Shown piece by piece: positions 22,801 through 33,617 of a DNA stretch of 64,000 bases. The stretch comes from Chimonanthus salicifolius (lineage: Eukaryota > Streptophyta > Magnoliopsida > Laurales > Calycanthaceae), in NCBI GenBank assembly GCA_013350335.1, contig CM023539.1, positions 24,421,043 through 24,485,042 on the forward strand, given 5' to 3'. Both the position numbers and the translations under genes were made by a program. How positions within the stretch are numbered: the first letter of the stretch is position 1; every line of letters begins with the position of its first letter. Under the pieces are notes generated by a model, which searched no databases, was not told where the DNA came from, and saw only the letters and a list, made by a program, of their open reading frames with translations.

Positions 22801-23767
22801 TTATGCATTATATGGCTATGTATGGTATATCAAAATTATGATTTATCTATATACTACATAGCATAATGCACGTACATCTCATGCATGGCATGGGCAGGAA
22901 AATAATAAAACCGGAGTCCATGCTCCGTCAGGGCGACCGAGAATCAGACATGGGGATAGCCTGAGGGCTATGACCGGAGTCCATGCTCCGTCGGGGCGAC
23001 CGAGAATCACACATGGGGATAGTTCGATAACTGGAGTCCATGCTCCGTCGGGGCGACCGAGAAGCAAACATGGGGAACAGGATATTGTATGATCATACGG
23101 ATAATGGGTGGGACACATGACATAAGCACCCATGACATAGCATTCATCACATACTTATTTTGTTGTATTTTATTTTATCGGTATGTGTGTATCACTAATC
23201 CATGTGCTAGCCCTACTCGGAGTCCTACTGGGCGCGTTGACTAACGCCCTACTTCTACCCTAGCTGATGACGCAGGAGAGGCAGGAAGCGGTGGACACAC
23301 CGGAGGCCAAGCTTAGGAGCTTGGAAAGTGCAGTCCTAGTTTATATTATGTTTACATTTTGGAGATGTAATTTTAAAGTAACTTAGCTTGTCGGGTTGTA
23401 TAAATTTACGTTTCTTGCGATGGTTTTGGACGTTACTTATGGACGATACATTTTGTGATATAATCATGAACATAGGGGCATTTTGGTAAATTCAATGTTG
23501 TATCTTCCCTTCTATCTAAAAAACCGGTAGGATAGACTCTATTACCATGTTCCGCAATAGCTATAATCCGCGAGCTTACTTCCCACGCGTGAATCATTCT
23601 CGTGGACTTAGTTCTGCGCACGCGTGGGGTTGGCCAGTTAAGGGTCGGGCTTTAGAAGCTCGAACTTAACTCGCGTCGTGGCGTCCGCGCCCTCTCTCAC
23701 TCTTCTATTTTAAAAAAAAATAGACTCTAATTTTCGTAAAATGGGTGAAATAGGGCGGGGCGTTACA
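19817..23767 (+). repeat. 5' LTR of the young plus-strand element
   Basis: It runs from the junction near 19817 to GGGCGGGGCGTTACA at 23767, directly before the primer site. It is packed with short hairpins: CCACCTCA..TGAGGTGG at 19995-20015 and 20188-20208, CATGGTTGAC-TTG-GTCAACCATG at 20049-20071 and 20241-20265, GGTGGTTTCA-6 nt-TGAAACCACC at 20387-20412, and the GGGTTCGGCC..GGCCGAACCC hairpin at 21258, 21656, 22047 and 22304. CGGAG..CTCCG tandem blocks lie at 22912-23060. Relative to the 3' LTR it has about 70 bp extra near 19830-19900. Small open frames in it are not genes. Confidence 0.88.
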
Positions 23768-23769
23768 GT

Positions 23770-23781
23770 TGGTATCAGAGC
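23770..23781 (+). other. Primer binding site, tRNA-iMet type
   Basis: TGGTATCAGAGC begins three bases after the LTR end. It is the complement of the 3' end of plant initiator tRNA-Met and is the usual minus-strand primer site in Ty3/gypsy chromoviruses. Confidence 0.92.
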
Positions 23782-24277
23782 GAAATCGAAAGAATGAATC
23801 TCTCGAAGTATGATTAAGACGGTTGCATGTCTCACTGACAGCTAAGAATCCCAACTAACCGACTCTTCGGAGTCCGCTGCACGGGGGCCGGATTAATCTA
23901 CTTCGATTGACTCAGACTGAAACATTCAATCTGAGCGCCACATTTGACGTAAGAAATGATAGGAAGGGAAGTACAATCATTATAACATTGAGGTAATTAC
24001 CAAAATTAGGAGATTTCCCCCAATTTCACAAAAATGGACAAACATAGCTAGATGGGAAGTTTTCCCCAAACCAAGTATGCTTATTTGGCAACTTTCCCCA
24101 AATGAAAGAAACAATATTCAATACTTAGGAATTTCCCCCAAAAATGAAGTATACTTAATCAATAATTCTTCCCCAAATTGAAGGAACATTTGATACTTAG
24201 GAAAATTATTCCAAACTATGAACATGACAATGATTGTGAAAGAACTAAGTCAATATGTTTCGATGACTTAGGAAAAG
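23782..24277 (+). other. 5' leader of the young plus-strand element
   Basis: Untranslated stretch between primer site and gag ATG. It contains repeated (t)tccccaaa segments at about 24014, 24060, 24106, 24136 and 24171, each followed by a-rich text. It may hold the packaging signal, but I cannot identify one. No open frame of note. Confidence 0.7.
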
Positions 24278-25972
24278 ATGCCGCCAAAGAGAAGAACCCG
24301 TCGCAACCCCCGAGTGGAGAGAGAGGTAACACCCCCTCGACAGGAAGAAGAGGTACCACCACCTCATACAGCCGAGGGACAAAATAGTATCAATGTAGAA
24401 GGTGTACCTCCCGAGTTGAAGGACATAGTTCAAGCGGCAATCGCTTCTGCTCTACAACAACATTCAAGTGGCAATGCGACCGCTAGCGACTCCAATAAAC
24501 GAAAGATGGTCAAGGACTTCCAACAACAGCGCCCTCCCTACTTCAAGGGAAAGGAAGGGGCTGTGGGAGCGGAACACTGGTTAAAGAGGATCAACCAAAT
24601 CTTGAATTTGCTCCAAATTTCCAGTACTGCTGATAAGATCTTATTAGCCACATCCCAACTGATCGAGGATGCTGGTAGTTGGTGGGAAGTGGTAGAAAAG
24701 CAACAAGCATTGATACCGGAAGGAGAAAGGATACCCATGACATGGGAGTGGTTCTCGGCCACCTTCCTAGAACAATTCTTTCCGGAGGAAGAAAGAGAGA
24801 GCCAGACTGAAGCTTTCATCTCACTAGTACAGGGCAACATGACAGTGGCGGAGTATCACAGAGAATTTCTTAAACTGTCTATCTATGGGTTCTATATGGT
24901 GGATACTGAACACCGAAGGGCCCGTAAGTTTGAACGGGGCCTTCGGCCAAGCATCAAGAATAGAGTAACCATTTTCAAAGAGCCCACACTGGCAGGGGTG
25001 GTTAGCAGGGCCACCATCGCAGAAAAGGAACTAAATGAGATAGTGCGGTTCGACAACCGCCGAGGGCAGGGTGGGCGGAGAACATTCCAACCCAACAAGA
25101 AGTTCCGCCCGAATCCTAGCAGGCCCTCACCCTCCACTGGATCTACTGGGGGCTTTCGTCCTAGTCAGCCTTCTACATCAGCATCAGTCACACAGGTTCC
25201 CCGGGGTGGGAACACCTGTTATCAGTGTGGCCAACAGGGCCACTACAAGAGAGAGTGTCCACAGACTAGCCGATCCTCCAACTTCAGGGGCCCTTTCCGC
25301 CATCCAACTAGACCAACACAGTCGCGGGGAGGCAGAACACATAATCAGGCGGGGCGGGCACCAAAACCTGCGGGATCTGGACGACTCTTCACCATACCAT
25401 CTCCAATAGCAGTGGACCGTTCAGTGATGCAAGGTATGGCTGTAATTGGTAGTTCCTATGTTGTTACTTTATTTGACTCTGGAGCATCACATTCATTCAT
25501 ATCTGCTGCATTCATATCTGCCACGGGTACACTAGTACAAAACCTGTCCACATCACTCACCATTGTATCCCCCGTCGGAGACACATCATTAGGACTAATA
25601 TGTACGGCATTGAACACGGAACTCGCAGGATTCAGATTTGAGTTTGATTATTTAGTAATCGATATGGCGGAATATGATGTCATATTTGGCATGGATTGGT
25701 TGACTACGTATCAGGCCCATACTGACTGCCATCTTCGTAGGGTAACATTTTGGTCACCCGAGGGAAAGCGGTACATGGTACACGCTGACAGGCAGGGTAT
25801 CCCTAGAAAACTGCAGGAGGAATTGAACCATCTTGCCTTGAACAACCTCAGATTAGATAAGGCAACAACGGTTGAACTTCCGGCGGTAGTAGCAGATTTT
25901 GCCGAGGTATTCCCAATAGAACTCCCTGGTTTGCCACCCAAGAGGGAGATAGACTTTGAAATAAAATTATAG
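24278..25972 (+). CDS. gag: gag-protease part of the polyprotein (564 codons, ends at in-frame TAG)
   Basis: This structural precursor and maturation protease start with the basic sequence MPPKRRTRRNP. The capsid-like retrotransposon gag domain covers about residues 85-250 ([38 protein letters not shown]). A Pro/Ser/Arg-rich linker leads to one zinc knuckle CYQCGQQGHYKREC at about residues 314-327. The protease has its catalytic DSG at residues 400-402 ([10 protein letters not shown]) and YDVIFGMDWL further on. The frame ends EIKL-TAG at 25970-25972. The next codons continue in the same frame into RT, and the minus-strand relative has tyrosine at this place. I therefore read the TAG as a nonsense mutation in a single gag-pol frame. 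Start chosen as first ATG before the conserved gag text. Confidence 0.93.
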   Translation: MPPKRRTRRNPRVEREVTPPRQEEEVPPPHTAEGQNSINVEGVPPELKDIVQAAIASALQQHSSGNATASDSNKRKMVKDFQQQRPPYFKGKEGAVGAEHWLKRINQILNLLQISSTADKILLATSQLIEDAGSWWEVVEKQQALIPEGERIPMTWEWFSATFLEQFFPEEERESQTEAFISLVQGNMTVAEYHREFLKLSIYGFYMVDTEHRRARKFERGLRPSIKNRVTIFKEPTLAGVVSRATIAEKELNEIVRFDNRRGQGGRRTFQPNKKFRPNPSRPSPSTGSTGGFRPSQPSTSASVTQVPRGGNTCYQCGQQGHYKRECPQTSRSSNFRGPFRHPTRPTQSRGGRTHNQAGRAPKPAGSGRLFTIPSPIAVDRSVMQGMAVIGSSYVVTLFDSGASHSFISAAFISATGTLVQNLSTSLTIVSPVGDTSLGLICTALNTELAGFRFEFDYLVIDMAEYDVIFGMDWLTTYQAHTDCHLRRVTFWSPEGKRYMVHADRQGIPRKLQEELNHLALNNLRLDKATTVELPAVVADFAEVFPIELPGLPPKREIDFEIKL

Positions 25973-26008
25973 CCCGGCGCCGCTCCAGTATCATTACCCC
26001 ATTATAGG

Positions 26009-28765
26009 ATGGCGCCAGCTGAGATGACCGAACTGAAGAAGCAAATTGATGAACTGCTCAGACTAGGCTTCATTCGGAACAGTACATCCGCATGGGGAGC
26101 CCCAGTGTTATTTGTGAAAAAGAAAGACGGTACCCTACGAATGTGTGTGGACTATAGGAAATTAAATCAGTTGACTGTCAGGAACAAGTATCCCCTACCC
26201 CAGATTGATGATCTGTTTGATCAACTTAGGGGTTCCTCTCATTTCTCTAAGATTGACCTGATGTCCGGATACCATCAAATTCGGGTTAGAGAAGAGGACA
26301 TAGAGAAGACAGCCTTCAGGACACGGTATGGTCTATATGAATATGTAGTCATGCCGTTTGGACTTACTAATGCACCGGCAGTGTTCATGGACCTGATGAA
26401 TAGAATATTCCGTCCATACTTAGATCAGTTTGTGATCGTATTCATCGATGATATTCTGATCTACTCCAAAAGTCAGAACGAACATGCCGAGCACCTGCGG
26501 ATAGTCCTAGACACCGTGCGGAAGAACCAATTGTATACCAAAGCCAGCAAATGTGAATTTTGGTTATCTGAAGTCAACTTCTTGGGGCACATCATATCAG
26601 AGGAAGGTATAGCCGTGGACCCGGCTAAGGTGGCAGCAGTCAAGGAATGGAAAGTGCCGACAAATGTGACCGAAATCCGCAGTTTTCTAGGATTGGCCGG
26701 TTACTATCGGAAATTCATTTTGGACTTCTCCAAGATTGCAGCTCCGCTTACCCGACTCACTCAGAAAGGAGTCAAATTTGAGTGGTCCAATCTGTGCAAT
26801 CAAAGATTTGAGGAGCTTAAGGAGAGGCTTACGACCGCTCCTATTCTGATCTTACCGGAAAGAGGCAAAAATTATGAAGTGTACTGTGATGCCTCCGGTG
26901 AGGGACTGGGGTGTACACTCAGTCAAAGTAATCGTGCAGTGGCGTATGGATCAAGACAGTTGAAAATTCATGAACGCCATTATCCCACACATGATCTAGA
27001 ATTAGCAGCGGTAGTCTTCGCTCTCAAAAGCTGGAGACACTACCTCTATGGTGAAAAGTTTGAGGTGTTCTCGAATCACAAAAGTTTGAAATACTTATTT
27101 GATCAGAAAGAACTCAATATGAGACAGCGTAGATGGATGGAATATCTGGCGGATTATGAGTTCGCACTTCGGTATCATCCGGGCAAGGCGAACAAAGTGG
27201 CGGATGCCCTCAGCCGCTTGTCACATGCTACAGTAGCCAGTATGATCAGGACGGAATGGGAGGTACTGAATACCATCAGAGAATTTAAACTCTACCTCAA
27301 TAATCATGGGACCATATATAATCTGATCATACGATCCAACATGGTCTCTGAGATTGAACGGGAGCAACGGACAGATCCAGAGATGGAGGAGATCTGGGCT
27401 AAAATGTCTACCGGTGAGGTTGTACCGGAGTGGGAATTACGACCAGGACAAGGTCTTATGTTCCGAGGTAGGACATACGTACCTAGGAATTGCAGAAGAG
27501 AGTTGCTGATTGAAGCACACCAAACCAAACTCTCTATCCACCCGGGCAGCACGAAGATGTACCATGATCTTAAGAGGCACTATTGGTGGCAAGGACTTAA
27601 GAAAGACGTGGCAGAGTTTGTTGCTCGTTGCTTAACATGTCAACAGGTTAAGGCAGAACATCGGAAACCACCGGGCCTACTTGCACCCTTACCGGTACCA
27701 GAATGGAAATGGGAGCACATAACCATGGATTTTGTAACAGGGCTACCCAGGTCATCAAAGGGCAACGATGCGATATGGGTCATAGTGGACCGGTTGACCA
27801 AGTCTGCACATTTCCTTCCCATCAAGATGACAGATTCATCAGAGACTTTGGGTCGACGGTACATCCGGGAGATCATCAGGTTACATGGTATTCCCCGGTC
27901 TATTGTATCCGACAGGGATGGCCGATTCACCGGCAGAGTATGGCAAGGTTTGCAGTCAGCTATGGGAACCGACGTATTAACTAGCACAGCATTTCATCCA
28001 CAGACTGATGGACAGTCAGAGAGGACGATACAGACACTGGAAGATATGCTGAGAGCATGCATGCTAGACTTCAAGGGCGGATGGGAGGATCATCTGCCAC
28101 TGGTGGAGTTCTCTTACAATAACAGTTACCAGGCAAGTCTCCAGATGGCTCCGTTTGAGGCCTTGTATGGTAGACCGTGTAGATCGCCAGTGTGTTGGAC
28201 GGAGGCCGGTGAGCCTGCGTTGATCGGACCAGATTTGGTTGCAGAGACTACAGCGCAGATTAAGCTGGTACGACAACATCTACTCACTGCACAGAGCCGT
28301 CAGAAGAGCTATGCCGACAAGAGGAGAAGGTTCCTTGAGTTTGAGGTGGGAGACTTAGTGTTCTTAAAAGTCTCGCCACGGAAAGGGCACATGAGGTTCG
28401 GAAAGAAAGGAAAACTGTCGCCTAGATTTGTGGGGCCGTTTCCAATACTGAAGAGGGTGGGAGGGGTAGCTTATCAGTTAGCGCTCCCTCCACAGCTGTC
28501 ATCTCTACATGATGTGTTTCATGTGTCCGTACTGAGAAAGTACAATCCTGATCCTTCTCATGTGATAAATGTTCAAGACATCGATGTACAAAGCGACGTG
28601 ACATATGTGGAGAAGCCGGTCAGAGTTATTGAAAGCGAAAAAAGGGTGTTACGGAACCGCGCCATCCAGTTCGTCAAGGTGGTATGGGAACGACATGGCA
28701 GTGAAGAAACCACCTGGGAACTTGAGTCGGAAATGAAAACCGCCTATCCGGAGCTCTTCGCATGA
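26009..28765 (+). CDS. pol: pol part of the polyprotein: RT, RNase H, integrase, chromodomain (918 codons)
   Basis: This is in the same reading frame as gag, downstream of the TAG; the ATG at 26009 ([11 protein letters not shown]) is internal to the native polyprotein. RT motifs are [37 protein letters not shown] and catalytic FIDDILIY (D147, D148). RNase H has [10 protein letters not shown] (D294) and [20 protein letters not shown]. Integrase shows the zinc region [25 protein letters not shown], then D574 (MDFVTGLP), D635 (VSDRDGRF) and E671 (QSERTIQT), giving D-61-D-35-E spacing. The C-terminal chromodomain is [20 protein letters not shown]. No stop interrupts it. In the cell it would copy element RNA in a particle and integrate the cDNA. 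Confidence 0.95.
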   Translation: MAPAEMTELKKQIDELLRLGFIRNSTSAWGAPVLFVKKKDGTLRMCVDYRKLNQLTVRNKYPLPQIDDLFDQLRGSSHFSKIDLMSGYHQIRVREEDIEKTAFRTRYGLYEYVVMPFGLTNAPAVFMDLMNRIFRPYLDQFVIVFIDDILIYSKSQNEHAEHLRIVLDTVRKNQLYTKASKCEFWLSEVNFLGHIISEEGIAVDPAKVAAVKEWKVPTNVTEIRSFLGLAGYYRKFILDFSKIAAPLTRLTQKGVKFEWSNLCNQRFEELKERLTTAPILILPERGKNYEVYCDASGEGLGCTLSQSNRAVAYGSRQLKIHERHYPTHDLELAAVVFALKSWRHYLYGEKFEVFSNHKSLKYLFDQKELNMRQRRWMEYLADYEFALRYHPGKANKVADALSRLSHATVASMIRTEWEVLNTIREFKLYLNNHGTIYNLIIRSNMVSEIEREQRTDPEMEEIWAKMSTGEVVPEWELRPGQGLMFRGRTYVPRNCRRELLIEAHQTKLSIHPGSTKMYHDLKRHYWWQGLKKDVAEFVARCLTCQQVKAEHRKPPGLLAPLPVPEWKWEHITMDFVTGLPRSSKGNDAIWVIVDRLTKSAHFLPIKMTDSSETLGRRYIREIIRLHGIPRSIVSDRDGRFTGRVWQGLQSAMGTDVLTSTAFHPQTDGQSERTIQTLEDMLRACMLDFKGGWEDHLPLVEFSYNNSYQASLQMAPFEALYGRPCRSPVCWTEAGEPALIGPDLVAETTAQIKLVRQHLLTAQSRQKSYADKRRRFLEFEVGDLVFLKVSPRKGHMRFGKKGKLSPRFVGPFPILKRVGGVAYQLALPPQLSSLHDVFHVSVLRKYNPDPSHVINVQDIDVQSDVTYVEKPVRVIESEKRVLRNRAIQFVKVVWERHGSEETTWELESEMKTAYPELFA

Positions 28766-28811
28766 GTTATTTTGGACCCCTACTTCGCTCGAATTTTCGG
28801 GACGAAAATTT

Positions 28812-28827
28812 CAAAAGAGGATTCTAT
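28812..28827 (+). other. Polypurine tract
   Basis: CAAAAGAGGATTCTAT directly precedes the 3' LTR start (TGTAATAGCCC at 28828), about 45 bp after the pol stop codon. It would prime plus-strand DNA synthesis. The upstream AATTTTCGGGACGAAAATTT repeat pair is shared with the other chromoviruses here. Confidence 0.8.
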
Positions 28828-30227
28828 TGTAATAGCCCGAATTTCAATGGTGGGCCCAATGGTGGGCCAATTATTTTAAAAAGGGTGAATTGGAATTAAA
28901 CCCTCTAAGTTAGTAATAAAATGAAATTGCATGACCAAGTGGGGCCCACCTCCACCTCACCAAGTGAGGTGGCGTGTGGACCAAGGCAAAGGTGGGGCCA
29001 ATCATCATGGTTGACTTGGTCAACCATGGATAAATTGAGAGGACTAAGGTGGATTAAGGTGAATTAATTTGATTAAAATTATTGTAAAATTATCTAAGTT
29101 AAAATTAATGGAATTAAAATGACATGGCCGAGAGGGGCCCACCTCCACCTCATCAAGTGAGGTGGCGGGTGGGGTAGGTATAGGTAGGGACCGTCCACCA
29201 TGGTTGACTTGGTCAACCATGGGTGGATTTCTTAGATAGATAAATGTTATGAAATTAAATTGGATAGAAATTAATTAACCTAAGTAAGGATTTAATTTAA
29301 TTAATTAGGTTGGTCAATTAGGGTCAACATAGGACAAGTCAATGGTGGTTTCATCTCATTGAAACCACCTAAGAAAAACAAGAAAAATACCATGGACTTG
29401 GGTGGTGGTTTCATCTCAACCACCACCACTCCAAATATGGTGACCCATACCCAAATGAGTGGTCAAAGAGGGAAGACCCAAACCACCCCTTTTCAAACAC
29501 CAAAAACCATTGGCTTGGTGGTGGTTTGGTCTCAACCACCACCACCAAGGTCAAGGGAGCCCATACTTTGGTTGGTGGAGCCATAATGGTGGAGTGTAGT
29601 TTGGTCAACCAAAATGAGATGTGTTTGATCTCATTTCTCATCTCCTTTCCATCTCTCTCTCTCCCTCTCTCTCTTGCACTCTCAAAAAACGTCCCTTGCA
29701 CTAAGGAAAAGAGAACAAAGCTTAGAAGAAAAACTTAGAAAGAAAGAAGAAGAAAAGAGAAGGAAAAGATTAAGTCTTGGGCCACCCCAAGATCAAGATC
29801 CTTGAAGAATTTTCTCCCTCATTTCCATACTCTTTCCCTCTCAACCTAGCCCTATCTTAGCCAATCCAAGCATGTCCCACCATTGATCAAGCTCATCTAG
29901 CCGATCAAACAAGGAGAGGAAGAAGAAAGGAGGCCAAAGAGGTTGACGGGAACGACAAAGACCGGAGGAGTCGTCGGGCGGTAAGATTTCTTTAAACAAG
30001 ATTTTATTTTAGGAATATAAAATCCATTTCTTAGACTAAATGTGGCCAAAAACGTGGTGGGCCATGGTTCTAAGATCCATCAAAAGATAAGATAAGAAAT
30101 GGATAAAAATGGAGGAATGGATTAAGAAATGGAAGAATGGAATTTCTAAATAGAATTTTTAAGTCTTTATTAAGCATAGGAAAATGGAAATTTTGATGGA
30201 TTGGATGGACCTTAGGGTTCGGCCATG
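28828..30227 (+). repeat. 3' LTR of the young element, truncated after 1.4 kb
   Basis: It starts TGTAATAGCCCGAATTTC and follows the 5' LTR to TTCGGCCATG at 30227, then switches to minus-strand RNase H sequence. Differences from the 5' LTR seen by eye are at 29167, 29788, 29849 and 29951. The breakpoint falls in the loop of the GGGTTCGGCC hairpin, so only the left arm remains. About 2.5 kb of LTR are lost. The open frames at 29359-29738 duplicate those at 20402-20781 and are LTR text. Confidence 0.9.
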
Positions 30228-32504
30228 GATTTTTAAGTCTTTCTGATCAAATAAATACTTCAAGCTCTTGTGATCTGAAAATACTTCAAACTTCTCACCA
30301 TATAGATAGTGTCTCCAGCTTTTGAGAGCGAAGACCACCGCAGCTAATTCCAGATCATGTGTGGGGTAGAGGCGTTCATGTATCTTTAGTTGTCTTGAAC
30401 CATATGCCACCACCCGATCACGTTGCATGAGTGAACATCCTAGTCCCTCTCCTGATGCATCACATTGTACTTCATAACCTTTGCCTCTTTCCGGCAAAAC
30501 TAGAATAGGAGCAGTTGTAAGTCTCTCTTTCAGCTCCTCAAATCTCTGATTGCACAACTCTGACCATTCATATTTGACTCCTTTCTGCGTGAGTCGAGTC
30601 AATGGGGATGCAATTTTGGAGAAGTCCATGATAAACTTCCTATAATATCCAGCCAAACCCAGAAAACTACGGATTTCAGTGACATTCTTTGGTGCTTTCC
30701 ACTCACTTACTGCTGCCACCTTAGCCGGATCAACGGCTATACCATCTGCTGTTATAACATGCCCCAAGAATTTGACCTCAGGTAGCCAAAATTCGCATTT
30801 GCTTGCTTTGGCATACAACTGGTTTTGTCTCAAGGTGTTCAATACTATTCGTAGATGCTCAGCATGATCTTCCTGACTTTTGGAATAGATCAGGATATCG
30901 TCAATGAACACTATAACAAACCGATCCAGATATGGACGGAATATTCTGTTCATTAAGTCCATGAACACAGCCGGTGCGTTGGTAAGCCCAAATGGCATGA
31001 CTACAAATTCAAAAAGTCCATACCGTGTTCTGAAAGCTGTCTTCTCGATATCTTCCTCCCTGACCCGGATTTGATGATAACCGGACATCAGGTCAATCTT
31101 GCAAAAATGACTAGATCCCCTCAACTGATCGAATAAATCATCGATCCTAGGTAGAGGATACTTGTTCCGGACAGTTAGCTGATTCAACTTCCGGTAGTCC
31201 ACACACATTCTGAGTGAACCATCCTTCTTTTTCACGAACAACACTGGAGCTCCCCATGACGATGTGCTGTTCCGAATGCAACCCAGTCTGAGTAATTCAT
31301 CAAGCTGCTTCTTCAACTCGGACATTTCTGCTGGTGCCATCCGATAATGGGGTAGAGACACTGGTGAGGTACCAGGATATAGCTTGATCTCAACATTCAG
31401 CTCCCTCATTGGCGGTATACCAGGAAGTTCTTTTGGAAAAACATCAACAAATTCTTTCACAATTGTTGGAAGTTCAATGACTGGTGCTTTGTTGATGACA
31501 ATATTGTTCAACACCAAATGATGCAACCCTTCCTGCAGTCTGCTTTGCTTGTCGGCACGAACTATATACTGTTTTCCCTCGGGTGACCAAAATGTCACTC
31601 TTCGGCGATAACAATCAATATTGGCTTCATAACCAGCCAACCAGTCCATGCCAAATATAATATCGTACTCAGTCATGTCGAGTACCAGATAATTGAACTC
31701 AAATCTGAGTCCAGCGAGTTCTGTATTTATGGCCGTGCATATGAGTCCCAAAGACGTGTCTCCGACAGGGGATACTACTGTGAGTGTGGTGGACAGCTTT
31801 TGAACTAGTGTTCCAGTAGCAGTTATAAAGGATGCAGATATAAAAGAGTGCGATGCTCCAGAATCAAACAATGCATAAGCATAAGAACTATTGACAACGG
31901 CCATACCTTGAATCACAGAATGATCCACATCCTCAGGAGGTTCCAGAGCAAATAGTCGTCCAGATCCGGTAGGATTAGGCGCCCGTCCCGCCTGATTATA
32001 TGTCCTGCCTCCTCGGGAGTTAGCTGGCCTAGCTGGTGGACGGAAAGATCCTCTGGAATATGAGAGCCTATTGAGCTTTGGACAGTCTCTCTTGAAGTGA
32101 CCTGGCTGATTACAATGGAAACAGTTGTTCACCCCTCTGAATGACTGGGTGACTGATGCAGATGGGGACTGGTTGGGACGAAAGCTCCCCGCGGACCCAG
32201 TAGATGGTGAGGGTCTACTGAAGTTCGGACGGAACCTCTTGTTGGGCTGAAACCCACCCCTCCCACTTGGAGCTCGACGATTGTCAAACCGCACTATTGC
32301 ATTCAACTCCTGTTCTGCTATTGTGGCCTTGCTGACCACCTCAGCCAATGTGGTGCACTTAAATATGGTCACTTTGGCCCTGATGTTTGGCCGTAGACCC
32401 CTCTCAAACTTTCTTGCCTTGCGAAGTTCTGTGCCCACCATATAGAATGCATAAATGGATAAACTGAGAAATTCACGGTGATACTCTGCCACCGTCATAG
32501 AGCC
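30228..32504 (-). pseudogene. pol: protease-RT-RNase H of the minus-strand element, truncated
   Basis: About 760 codons are open on the minus strand from [10 protein letters not shown] (gag, 32498). They hold the zinc knuckle [14 protein letters not shown], protease [10 protein letters not shown] and [10 protein letters not shown], an RT with [20 protein letters not shown] and FIDDILIY, and RNase H with [18 protein letters not shown] and [16 protein letters not shown]. The reading then runs into the other element's LTR at 30227/30228, so integrase and chromodomain are missing. At the former gag-pol junction it has tyrosine ([11 protein letters not shown]) where the plus-strand relative has a stop. 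Apart from the truncation and upstream stops the sequence is well preserved. Confidence 0.93.
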
Positions 32505-33212
32505 CTATACCAAGGACAGAAAAAGTTCCGTTTGTCGCTCCTTCTCCTCCTCCGGAAAGTAATGTTCCAGAAAGGTTGCTGAAAACTCATTCCATGTCAT
32601 GGCCGTCCTCTCCCTAACTGGTATGAGTTCCTTCTGCTTCTCCACCACCTCCCACCATTTACCGGCATCTTCTATCAATTGTGAAGTAGCCAATAAAATC
32701 CTGTCAGCATGACTCGAGATCTTAAGTAATTTTAAGATTTGAGTGATCTTCTTCAGCTAGTGCTCGGCTCCGACAGCCCCTTCCTTCCCTTTGAAGTAGG
32801 GAGGACGCTGTTGTTGAAATTCTCGTGCCATACTCCGGTCACTGGCATCCCTGGAACTTTCACTCCCATTCATATGTTGCTGGAGTACAGAGGTTACTAC
32901 TGCTTGGACTAAGCCCTGAAGCTCAGGCAGCACATGTGGTATATGTACACCACTGTTCCCTTCTCCCTCCTTCCGTGATGCATTCTCACTCCCTTTTTCT
33001 TCCCTCCAAGAGTGCTATGATTCTTCCCCATTGTGAGACTTTTCATGAACAGTTTGCTCCTCATCAGGTTGGGTTACCTCTTTCTCATGTATAGACGGCT
33101 CCTTCTCATGCACAGATTTTTCGTGTTGTGATAACACTTTCTCATGTTGCGTGATTTGCAACACCTTTTCCTTCCCTTTCTGGTTCTGAGGGATCCTTTT
33201 CTTTGGAGCCAT
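32505..33212 (-). pseudogene. gag: gag N-terminal region of the minus-strand element, with stops
   Basis: Gag begins at 33212 with MAPKKRIPQNQKGKEK. An unusual acidic/basic stretch with five HEK tripeptides follows (QHEKVLSQHEKSVHEKEPS and on). A stop ends the first open part at 33015. Further in-frame stops lie near 32757 (where the relative has tryptophan in EHWLKRI) and at 32505 (where the relative has glutamine in SLVQGNMTV). The part at 32693-32505 carries SQLIEDAGKWWEVVEKQ and FLEHYFPEEEKERQ, the capsid-like domain. The stops fit G-to-A or C-to-T changes. Confidence 0.88.
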
Positions 33213-33603
33213 TTCCCTAAGTCATAAAAACATTATTGACTTAGTTTCCTCGTACAGTTTGTATTTTTCACAATTTTGGGGAGATTTCCAAATAAGCAAA
33301 CTTGGTTTTCTATTTGTTTTTTAGGGGAGAGTCTCTAAATTCCCTATGTTTGTTTTTCTCAGTTGGGGAGCATTGGGGGATGTATATCCTATTTTTCTAC
33401 GTTTGACAGATCAATTATAATAATGTACTTTTGCTATCTTTCACTGTTGTTCTCAGATTGATTTGTTCAGTCTGAGTCCACGAAGTAAATTAATCCGGCC
33501 CCCAGTCAGCGGACTCCGAAGAGTCGGTCAATTGGGATTCTTATCCGTCAGTGAGACATGAAACCGTCTTAATCTTACTTCAGAAGATTCAACTTCCCGT
33601 TTC
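33213..33603 (-). other. 5' leader of the minus-strand element
   Basis: Untranslated stretch between primer site and gag start. On the minus strand it has tccccaaa-type blocks like the leader of the young element and the shared CCGACTCTTCGGAGTCCGCTG hairpin-like text (near 33505-33525). No gene is seen. Confidence 0.7.
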
Positions 33604-33615
33604 GCTCTGATACCA
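33604..33615 (-). other. Primer binding site, tRNA-iMet type
   Basis: The minus strand reads TGGTATCAGAGC two bases after the LTR end at 33618, identical to the site of the young element. Confidence 0.92.
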
Positions 33616-33617
33616 AC

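Larger units (their letters stand above)
19817..30227 (+). mobile_element. Young plus-strand Tekay-like chromovirus, 3' LTR truncated
   Basis: The order is 5' LTR (19817-23767), primer site, leader, gag-protease, RT-RNase H-integrase-chromodomain, polypurine tract, then 1.4 kb of 3' LTR. By eye the LTR overlap (28861-30227 against 19904-21270) shows four differences in about 1367 bp. The polyprotein has one in-frame stop. Both facts point to recent insertion. The 5' edge lies within a few bases of the natural LTR start; the 3' edge is a deletion breakpoint. It could encode almost everything needed for transposition apart from the nonsense codon and the lost LTR end. Confidence 0.92.

Noticed and set aside
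25970..25972. TAG as programmed readthrough between gag-protease and pol
   Set aside because: The relative at 30.2-32.5 kb has tyrosine at this site and no recoding signal is evident downstream. A point nonsense mutation is the simpler reading.
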